From CAVUBL01 sp963739795 (GTDB lineage Bacteria > Acidobacteriota > Thermoanaerobaculia > Multivoradales > DATKCC01), in NCBI GenBank assembly GCA_963739795.1, contig CAVUBL010000016.1, positions 62,001 through 126,000 of the forward strand: DNA of 64,000 bases. The letters run 5' to 3'. This document shows positions 54,891 to 62,259 of the stretch, one piece after another (position 1 is the stretch's first letter; each line of letters starts with the position of its first letter). The notes under the pieces are model-generated. The model did no database searches and was not told where the DNA came from. It saw only the letters and a program-made list of their open reading frames with translations. The translations under genes and the position numbers were made by a program.

Positions 54891-57181
54891 GGCTGCGTTC
54901 CGTGGTCGTGGTCGTGCCCAGGCCGGTGCGGCGTGGGGCCGCTCCCCAGGTGAAAGGAGGGGACGTCGAGGGGCACCAGGGCGGGCTGCCCTTCGATCGC
55001 CCGATAGTACCTGTCGAGGGGCACCTTCTCGAAGCTCTGGCGGGTTCCGCTACCTGGCCAGACGATGGTGATCCGTTCGATGGCGTCGGCCTTCCCGAGC
55101 CCGATCTCCTGTTGCAGGCTCGAGCCACCGAACGAGCCGCCCGTCCCGGCCACCAGGTAGACGGACCGGTGGGTGGAACCCCGGCGCACCCTGACCTCGA
55201 TCCGGGCGCCCACCCCGAAGCGGTTCGCCTTGGTTCCCTGGAGGCGCAGGACGATCCAGGCGTTGCCCGAGCCCGGGTTCTCCCACAGGGCGTTGCGGTA
55301 GCCGTCGTAAGGGAAGGCGCCGCCGAGCTGCTCGAACAGGTCCTGGTCGCCGTCGCCGTCCAGGTCGCCGAAGGCCACGCCGTGCCCCTTCTGGAGCTGG
55401 CCGAAGCCGCCGGAGAAGGTCACGTCCTGGAAGCGGCGGCCGCCGTCGTTGCGATACATGACGTTGGGCATGATCGCCTGGAAGTCGGGCACGCCAGTGC
55501 CCAGGTAGACGTCCGGGTAGCCGTCGTCGTCGAGGTCGCCGTAGTTCGTGCCCATGGGAAGGCTCGGACGCCACAAGCCGACCTCGGCTGAGACGTCGGT
55601 GAACCGGCCGCCGTCGTTGCGGTAGAGCACCGGGGCGCCTCCCCGGGTGGGCAGCCCCAGGTAGGAGGCGAGCACCTGGGCGACGGGCGCGTCGTAACGG
55701 TTCACCCACAGGTCGAGGTCGCCGTCGTCGTCGTAGTCGAAAAACCAGCTCCCGAAGCTGCCGCGGGCGGGCTCGACGACCCCCAGCTCGGGTGCCACGT
55801 CGGTGAAGGTGCCGTCGCCGTTGTTGCGATAGAGGCGGTTGGGGCCGATGTTGGAGATGTAGAGGTCCGGGTCGCCGTCGTTGTCGTAGTCGCCCCAGGC
55901 GATGCTCTTGGCGAAGCGCAGGTTGGTGACCCCGGCGGCCCGGGCGACGTCGGTGAAGGTGCCGTCGCCGTTGTTCCGGAAGAGCTGGGAGGGGTAGGGG
56001 CGGCCGGTGCGCCCGTGGAGGGTCGTGGGCCGGGTCGTCCCCACCGGCGATTCGTTGCCGATCGCCAGGTCCAGATCGCCGTCGCCGTCGTAGTCGGCCC
56101 AGCCGGCGGCCTGGGTGGGATAGGCGGGGTAGGCCAGGCCGGCGGCCGCCGTGACGTCCACGAAGCGTCCGGCGGGGCGCTTGAGGTCGTTGCGCAGCAG
56201 GGAGTTGCGCATCCGCCCGTCCTCGCCGAGCCAGGCCCCGCGCAGCACCAGGAGATCCGGCATGCCGTCGTTGTCGTAGTCGGCCTGCACCATGTTGAGG
56301 CCACCGAGCTGCCCGTCGAGACCCCAGGCGTGGGTCACGTCCTCGAAGCCGCCGTGGCCGTCGTTGCGCCAGGCCTTCATCGGCACGCACGGGTCCCACG
56401 ACGAGGTCACCAGGTCGAGGAGGCCGTCGCCGTCGAAGTCCTCCATCACCGCGCCGCCCGAAAGGTCGACCCCGTGGATCCCCACGGCCGCCGAGACGTC
56501 CTTCCAGTGCGGAAAGGGGGCCTCCGGGGCGAGGGCGCCGGCGGCAGGCCGGAGGTTCTTCGGGACCCCATCGGGGAAGTCGCCGGAGAGCATTCGGGAG
56601 ATGTTGAGGAGCCAGCGGGCGGCCACGTCGCCGGGCTTTTGCTTCAACGCCTCCAGGTAGAGGTCGCCCGCCGCCTTGGCCTCTCCGGGCTTGCGGTGGA
56701 CGGCGTCCGGGGCGATGGGGAGAATGCAGCTCGACGGCGTGTTGAGATCGATGCAGTTCTGGTCCTCGGCGACCTGGAGGTGGGCCATGGCGAGGGTCGC
56801 GAGGACGTTGTAGCGCAGCTCGTGGTCCTCGGCCATCTCGCCCTGGGTGGAGAGGCGGCGGGCCTCCTCGAGGCGCTCGACGGCCTCGTCGAATCGGCCC
56901 AGGCGGATCAGCTCGTAACCCAGACGGCCCAGGAGGCGCACCTTGCGCTGCGGATCGGTCTCGGCCTTCGCGGCCTCCTCGGCTTGCTGCGCCGGGAGCC
57001 GGCCAAAGTAGGGGTTGTCGCTCTCCTGGAGACGCTTGCAGACGGCATCGAGCTCGGCTTTCGTCTCCTCCGGGCTCGGGTAGGGGCTCTCCTGGGCCGG
57101 GCAGGACGGGGTGATGAAGCCGATGGCGAGCGCCAGCGCCAGCGGGATCGAGCCGAGAAACGTGGTCGTGCTTCGTTTCAA
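54887..57181 (-). CDS. Long CRTAC1-type FG-GAP/ASPIC-UnbV protein with N-terminal TPR-like region
   Basis: 764 residues with a signal peptide (PLALALAIGFITPSCPAQ; a lipobox at Cys is possible). Residues ~30-225 are helical and TPR-like (LLGRLGYELIRLGRFDEAVERLEEA), then FG-GAP/VCBS repeats (DFDGDGLLDLVTS, DYDNDGMPDLLVLR, DYDGDGDLDLAIGN, DYDNDGDPDLYISN, DYDDDGDLDLWVNR, DLDDDGYPDVYLG, DLDGDGDQDLFEQ) to ~640. An ASPIC/UnbV domain follows (FGVGARIEVRVRRG, LVAGTGGSFGGSSLQQEIGLGKAD, ITIVWPGSG). The protein ends in a His/Asp cluster (HRPGHDHDHG), a possible metal-binding tail. It fuses the TPR and propeller functions that are separate genes elsewhere. It starts 34 bases after the methyltransferase stop. 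Confidence 0.92.
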   Translation of the reverse strand: MKRSTTTFLGSIPLALALAIGFITPSCPAQESPYPSPEETKAELDAVCKRLQESDNPYFGRLPAQQAEEAAKAETDPQRKVRLLGRLGYELIRLGRFDEAVERLEEARRLSTQGEMAEDHELRYNVLATLAMAHLQVAEDQNCIDLNTPSSCILPIAPDAVHRKPGEAKAAGDLYLEALKQKPGDVAARWLLNISRMLSGDFPDGVPKNLRPAAGALAPEAPFPHWKDVSAAVGIHGVDLSGGAVMEDFDGDGLLDLVTSSWDPCVPMKAWRNDGHGGFEDVTHAWGLDGQLGGLNMVQADYDNDGMPDLLVLRGAWLGEDGRMRNSLLRNDLKRPAGRFVDVTAAAGLAYPAYPTQAAGWADYDGDGDLDLAIGNESPVGTTRPTTLHGRTGRPYPSQLFRNNGDGTFTDVARAAGVTNLRFAKSIAWGDYDNDGDPDLYISNIGPNRLYRNNGDGTFTDVAPELGVVEPARGSFGSWFFDYDDDGDLDLWVNRYDAPVAQVLASYLGLPTRGGAPVLYRNDGGRFTDVSAEVGLWRPSLPMGTNYGDLDDDGYPDVYLGTGVPDFQAIMPNVMYRNDGGRRFQDVTFSGGFGQLQKGHGVAFGDLDGDGDQDLFEQLGGAFPYDGYRNALWENPGSGNAWIVLRLQGTKANRFGVGARIEVRVRRGSTHRSVYLVAGTGGSFGGSSLQQEIGLGKADAIERITIVWPGSGTRQSFEKVPLDRYYRAIEGQPALVPLDVPSFHLGSGPTPHRPGHDHDHGTQP

Positions 57182-57215
57182 GCCGACGGGCCTCCTCCGG
57201 CCCGTCCCGTGGTCA

Positions 57216-58151
57216 TCAGCGGGGGGGGAGCCGGAAGAGGAGGAAGTGGTAGCGCTTGTTGCGCCGGAACTCGTCGCTGTCCACGAGCTTCTTGAGCTCG
57301 AAGAGCTTGGCGATCCGGCTGCGGAAGAGCCACCGCCCGACCCGGGCCAGGTGAGGGTGGCGCGAGGTCAGCGAGTCCGACGCCATGGTCAGGCAGGGCT
57401 CGACGTAGGTCTCGAGCCAGCTCTGGGCCAGGGCCAGGGTGGGCGCCACGGCTTCGGTGACGTCCTCGCTGCGCTCGAGGAGCAGGCCCGCGGCCTCGGC
57501 CCGCTCGAGAAACGTGTCGAGGGGGTGGCCGCTCTTGGCCAGGGCCCCGTGGCAGCCGTTGACCGTGAAGTAGTCGGCCACCAGCAGGTAGCCGCCGGGC
57601 GCGCCGGAGCGCTGGACCGAGGAGAAGATCCGGTCGAGCCAGATGTACTGGGCCGACTCGCTCATGAGCACCAGATCGTAAGCGCGCGGCGGCTCGAACT
57701 CCTGGAACCGGCGCAAGTGGAACGGCGCTGCCACCCGCCGGGCGAAGATGTCCTGGTGGTACGGATCGGGCGAGAGCCCTTCGACCTGGTAGCCGGCCTC
57801 TTTGAGGAGCAGCGCGGTCGAGCCCGTGCCGCAGCCCACGTCGAGGACGCTGCGGACCCCTTCCGGGATCCACTCGCACAGGTGGCACGAGAACCGGTGC
57901 TGGGCGGCCTTGAGCCCCTCCAGGGTCCGGGCCTCGCCGTTCCACAGGCCGTAGTGCAGGTGATCCAGCCCCAGTACCTCGTGGTAGAAGCGCAGCACCG
58001 CGTTGACCTTCACCCTGCGCGGGCTCTCGCGCAGGATCAGGCGGCGCAGCAGGCCCGGCGACGACGCCCGGGGAGCGAGGGCGCGCGGCGTGGCGCTCCC
58101 CCTCGGACCCTCTTCGAGGACCGTCCGATCGTTCACGATGGCTTCTCGCAC
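57216..58151 (-). CDS. Class I SAM-dependent methyltransferase
   Basis: 311 residues from GTG 58151 (another GTG six codons in is possible; neither has a strong ribosome site). The Rossmann motif I VLDVGCGTGSTALLLKEAGYQVEGLSPD lies at ~103-130, followed by YDLVLMSESAQYI and GGYLLVADYF as motifs II and III. The N-terminal VNAVLRFYHEVLGLDHLHYGLW resembles the entry segment of cyclopropane-synthase and small-molecule methyltransferases, so a lipid or small molecule is a reasonable substrate class. It has no signal peptide and is the only clearly cytoplasmic soluble enzyme of the minus operon. Confidence 0.88.
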   Translation of the reverse strand: MREAIVNDRTVLEEGPRGSATPRALAPRASSPGLLRRLILRESPRRVKVNAVLRFYHEVLGLDHLHYGLWNGEARTLEGLKAAQHRFSCHLCEWIPEGVRSVLDVGCGTGSTALLLKEAGYQVEGLSPDPYHQDIFARRVAAPFHLRRFQEFEPPRAYDLVLMSESAQYIWLDRIFSSVQRSGAPGGYLLVADYFTVNGCHGALAKSGHPLDTFLERAEAAGLLLERSEDVTEAVAPTLALAQSWLETYVEPCLTMASDSLTSRHPHLARVGRWLFRSRIAKLFELKKLVDSDEFRRNKRYHFLLFRLPPR

Positions 58152-58160
58152 GGGTGGATC

Positions 58161-60040
58161 TTAACAGCCTGGAGGCCCGGGTGTGCCCCGGGGCTCCGGG
58201 CCTCCGGCGGGAGCCGTGGGGTTCGGCGAGCGCACCTGGTTCGAGGCGCACCGGTAGCCGCCGTTGCGCACCACGCTTGCCACCAGCGGCGGCAGCAGAT
58301 CGAGGTGCACGCCGGCGGCGGCGAAGGTCTTGCGGGCGGCGCGGTCACCGGCGGGCAGGAGCGAGGCGAAGCCCTCGGCGCGGGGCTTGCCGCCGCGCAC
58401 TTCGACCACCACGTTGTTCCAGCCCAGGACGAAGTCGGGGTAGTCGAGCTTGGTGCCGCCGGGCAGGAGGTCCACCGGCACAAGAACCAGCGGGAGCCGG
58501 CCGACGGTGAGGCCCGTGCGCGCGAGGTGGTCCGCGACCAGGTCGAGGAACCCCTGGAGGCGCTCCGGCCGGGCGGTGCCCTGGTAGGCGAGCATCCGGG
58601 AGGCGAGATCGGCGCCCTTCGGCTGCAAGCCGTAGGTGTCCCCGAGCGTCTTCCAGCCCGCGGGGTCGAGACCCTCGAGAAGGCGCCGGCCGGCCGCCGG
58701 GTCGGCGACCAGGGCGTGGAGGTGGCCGCCCTGGCCGGGCAGGAGGGTCAGGACCGAGTCCAGGTCGAAGCCGGCGCCGCCGCCGATCCGCCGCATGAGG
58801 GCGGCGCGCTCGGCCACCGGGCCGCTCTCCGGAAGGTCGTGGACCAGGCGCACGGGCTTGCCGTAGAGGCTCGACATCTCCGCCATGGCGCGGCGGGCCG
58901 CCGCCAGGTAGCGGTCGATCCCCGCGGCGCTCGAAAAGGTCTCCACGGGGACGCGATCGAGGTGGAGATCGCGGAGGATCTGGAGCTCGAGGGAATGGAG
59001 CGACACCCAGGCCGCCCCCCCCGCCATCAGGATGTGCCCGTTGTGGAAGGGGATCGGAGCCTCCCCCCAGCGCGGCTCGCCCCACCGCCGGTCCAGGGAG
59101 TCGGGCAGGCCCTGGACGAGCTCGCGGGCCATGGAGGCGTCCTCCTCGCGCCCGGCCTGCCGGTAGGGGCGCTCCACCAGGGCCAGGCCGCCGTCGGCGC
59201 GGAGCGCGGCGCTGAACGGGTCCCGCGGCCAGGGGGAGTAGGCCCGACCGTAGGTTTCGATCAGGGTCAGGCCGAGGCGCCCGGCGTCGGGTGCCAGCGC
59301 CCGGGTCATGGGCAGGTCGGTCAGGGCGACGAGGGTTCGCTCCGGGGCCAGGGCGTGGACGGCGGCGAGGAGGCGCCGGGCGCTTTTGGGGTCGATGAGG
59401 TTCGAGGGCAGCGAGTAGATCGAGGCGCGAACGGGGGCGGTCAGGTCGTCGGGAAAGGTGAGCTCGCCGCCGCGGATGGGCATCTGCCGGGCAGCGCTCG
59501 ACCTCGGCGCCGCCCCCCAGGCGAGCTCGACCGCCTCCGAGTCGGCGAAGGAGAGGCCGCCGAGCTCGACGTTCAGCTCGAAGAGCAACCGGTCCCTGAG
59601 GTCCGGTGCGATGCCGGGCGGGAGGCCATCCGGGAGCACGGCGGCGACGCGCCGGCGAAAGGCGGGGTCGGAGGCGAATCGGTCGGGATCGACGACGAGC
59701 AGGCCGAGGAGACCGCGGACCTGGGCCAGGGTCCAGGGCCCGCCCCCCGGGTCAGGCGCCGGGCGCGGGCCCGGGACAGGGCCTCGAGCTCGCGGGCGGA
59801 GGCCTCGCGGCGTTCGGCGTCCGCGGCCATGAGCCCGGCGGCCAGGGGCTCCAGGATTTCGTTCTGGAGCTCGGGATGCTCGGCCAGGCGGAGCTCGAGG
59901 GCCTCCGGCGAGGGCGTGGCCGCGCCGGGGGCGCCGGCGGCGGGGCTCGGCGCGGGCGGCGGGTCGGCGCAGGCTTCCGACGGTCCCTGGAGGGCGAGGG
60001 TGGCGAGGATCAAGGCCAGGCCGAGGGCCTCGGGCCTCAA
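58161..60040 (-). CDS. Exported protein with pentein (agmatine-deiminase-like) motifs, one frame break
   Basis: About 626 residues after correction. A signal peptide (ALGLALILATLALQGPSEACA) starts at ATG 60040, which overlaps the upstream sulfatase stop. A run of six C at 59743-59748 lacks one base; adding it joins ARRLTRG to GPWTLAQVRGLLGLLVVDPDRF. The N-terminal ~200 residues are helical. The rest is not a family I can name with certainty, but YSPWPRDPF (~270), IPFHNGHILMAGG, GGHLHALVADP and the near-terminal NGGYRCASNQVR (Cys ~597) fall in the order expected of guanidine-modifying penteins (W-x-R-D, His region, terminal catalytic Cys after Gly-Gly). An exported hydrolase or deiminase acting on arginine or guanidino groups is a hypothesis only. 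Confidence 0.6.
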
Positions 60041-62259
60041 CCCTTCGTCTCCCGGAGAGCCGGAGCGTCGGGCCAGCGCCGCCGGGCCACCTCCAGCAGC
60101 CGCTCGGCGGAGGCCGGATCGCCCAGCACCTTGAGGGTGCGGGCCGCCTCGAGGTAGGCGGCGGGGGTCTGGTTGGTCTCCACGAGGCGGCGTAAGGTGT
60201 CGGCCACCTGCTGGTTCTGGCCGGCGAGGGCGTAGACGACCGCGAGGCGCGTGTACGCGGCAAGCTCGTGGGGATAGAGCTCGATCTCCCGGTCGAAGGC
60301 CTTCACCGCTTCGTCGCCCCGGCCGAGCTGGGCGAGGGCCTCGCCCTGGATGAAGTAGAGGCCGCGGATGAACTCGGGGTCGTAGCCCTCCTTGTCGACC
60401 ACGGCGACCACCTGTTGGATGAGCTCCAGGGCCTTCTCGGGCTGGTTCTGCCGCAGCAGGAGCTGAGCCTTCGTGATGCGCACCGAGGGCTGGTCGTTGC
60501 CGGCGGCGAGGGCCTTGTCCACGTAGGTCGCGGCCCCGTCGAGGTCGCCCTGCTTGAGGGCGATCTGGGCGAGGAGGTCGAAGGCCTGGTCGTATTCCTT
60601 CGCGGCCACGAGGGCCAGGCGCTTGGCCTCGTCCAGGCGGCCGAGACTCACCAGGCAGCCCGCCATGGTCATGGAGGCGTACGGCGACCCCCCGGAGAGC
60701 TTCATCTGGTGGTCGTAGGCCTTGAGCGCCTGGGCCGGCCGGCCCAGGCGGAGCAGGCTGTTGCCCAGGTACTCCCAGGCGTCGACGAGCTGCGGCTCCT
60801 GGGCCACGATCTGCCGGTAGAGCTTGACCGCGCCCTCGAAGTCCTTGGCCTCGGCCAGGTCCAGAGCCTTGCCCAGGAGGTTGAGGATCTGGAGCTTGGA
60901 CTTCGGGTCGGCCAGGGACTCGGAGCCGCGGTTGCCTACCGAGCCGACGTAGCCGAGGGCGGCGAGCTGCTGGCGCACCTCGGGGTCGTCGGGCAGATCC
61001 GGCTCCTGGAACTTGCCGTCGTAGGCCTTGAGCGCGTCGCGCAGGGTGGCGTAGGTCCGACGTTCCCGGCGGATGACGTTCTGGGTCTCGCCGGGGTCGG
61101 TCTCGAGGTCGTAGAGCTCCGGGTCGGGTCCCTGGATGAGGTGGTACGGGTACTCGATCACCGAGGTGAGCTCGCTCCAGCCAAAGTGGATGCGGGGGAA
61201 CTGGGTCTCGGCGAAGACGGCCCGGCTCCCGGCACTGTCCAGGCCGAGGAGCGACGCGCCGGCCAGCCCGTCGGGCGGATCGATTCCGAGCAAGGAGAGG
61301 ACCGTGGGCACCAGGTCGGTGAGCTGCGCCGGCGCGTCGTCGGTCGAACCGCCGCGCTTGCCTCCGGGGAGCTTCATGAGCAGGGGCACCTGGAGCACGT
61401 CGCGGTAGAGCAGCGGTCCGTGCTCTTGAAAGCCGTGGTCCCCCAGCCCCTCGCCGTGATCGGAGACGAAGAAGACGAGCGCCTTGTCGTAGACCCCGAG
61501 GCTCTTGAGGTCGTCGATGAGGTGCCCGACGATGGCGTCCGCCGAGGCGATCTCGGCGTCGTAGCCCAGTGGGTAGCGCGAGGCGTAGGGCTCCGGCGCC
61601 GTCCAGGGGCGGTGTGGCTCGTAGAGGTGGAGGAACAGGAAGAAAGGCTCGCCGTGGACCGAGCGCAGCCAGGGCTCCACAGCAGCCAGGGTCTTGTCCC
61701 CCGTCCGCTGGGCCGAGCCTAGTTGCCAGGTGCTTTGGCGGATGTGGTCGTCGTAGACGTCGAAGTCGGCGGACATGCCGGTGGCCGCCCGCAGCACGAA
61801 GGCGGAGACCGCCGCCCCGGTGTGGTACCCGTGCTGTTTGAGGATCCGGGGCAGCCAGGGGTGGTGCGCGGCGTCCAGGTGGTAGCCCAGGTTGCCACGA
61901 ACGCCATGCTCGTCGGGGCGCAGGCCGGTGAGCATGGAGGCGTGGGACGGCAGGGTCAGGGGGACGTGGCTGTAGGCGTGGCGGTAGAGGATCGAGTCCT
62001 CGCGCAAGGCGTCAAGGGTCGGCGTCTTGACCCCCTGGTAGCCGTACATGGGGAGGTGGTCCGAGCGCAGGGTGTCGACGGAGATCAGGATGACCGGCGT
62101 GCCGTCCGGCACCCGCGCCCCAGCTCCGGATAGAGCTCCAGATGAAGCTCCCGAGGGAGCCCCGGCGCCGGTCTCCTCGTGGCCGCACGCGGTGGCGACC
62201 AGGGCGACCGCGGCGAGGGCCAGACCGGCGACGAGGCGGCGGGCGCCTGGACGGGTCAA
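60037..62259 (-). CDS. Sulfatase-like lipoprotein with TPR domain
   Basis: 740 residues from TTG 62259, which overlaps the upstream sulfatase stop (TTGA). The lipobox (LVATACG, C25) predicts a lipoprotein, followed by an Ala/Gly/Ser linker. The alkaline-phosphatase/sulfatase domain (~48-430) carries LISVDTLRSDHLPMYGYQG, VPLTLPSHASMLTG, HLYEPHRPW and FVSDHGEGLGDHGFQEHG. The nucleophile position is Thr in TLPSH. About eight TPRs follow (~460-740; for example AWEYLGNSLLRLGRPAQALKAYDHQMKL). Its stop overlaps the next gene (ATGA). It is most similar to the 49.5-51.5 kb paralogue, indicating duplication within the operon. Confidence 0.92.
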   Translation of the reverse strand: MTRPGARRLVAGLALAAVALVATACGHEETGAGAPSGASSGALSGAGARVPDGTPVILISVDTLRSDHLPMYGYQGVKTPTLDALREDSILYRHAYSHVPLTLPSHASMLTGLRPDEHGVRGNLGYHLDAAHHPWLPRILKQHGYHTGAAVSAFVLRAATGMSADFDVYDDHIRQSTWQLGSAQRTGDKTLAAVEPWLRSVHGEPFFLFLHLYEPHRPWTAPEPYASRYPLGYDAEIASADAIVGHLIDDLKSLGVYDKALVFFVSDHGEGLGDHGFQEHGPLLYRDVLQVPLLMKLPGGKRGGSTDDAPAQLTDLVPTVLSLLGIDPPDGLAGASLLGLDSAGSRAVFAETQFPRIHFGWSELTSVIEYPYHLIQGPDPELYDLETDPGETQNVIRRERRTYATLRDALKAYDGKFQEPDLPDDPEVRQQLAALGYVGSVGNRGSESLADPKSKLQILNLLGKALDLAEAKDFEGAVKLYRQIVAQEPQLVDAWEYLGNSLLRLGRPAQALKAYDHQMKLSGGSPYASMTMAGCLVSLGRLDEAKRLALVAAKEYDQAFDLLAQIALKQGDLDGAATYVDKALAAGNDQPSVRITKAQLLLRQNQPEKALELIQQVVAVVDKEGYDPEFIRGLYFIQGEALAQLGRGDEAVKAFDREIELYPHELAAYTRLAVVYALAGQNQQVADTLRRLVETNQTPAAYLEAARTLKVLGDPASAERLLEVARRRWPDAPALRETKG

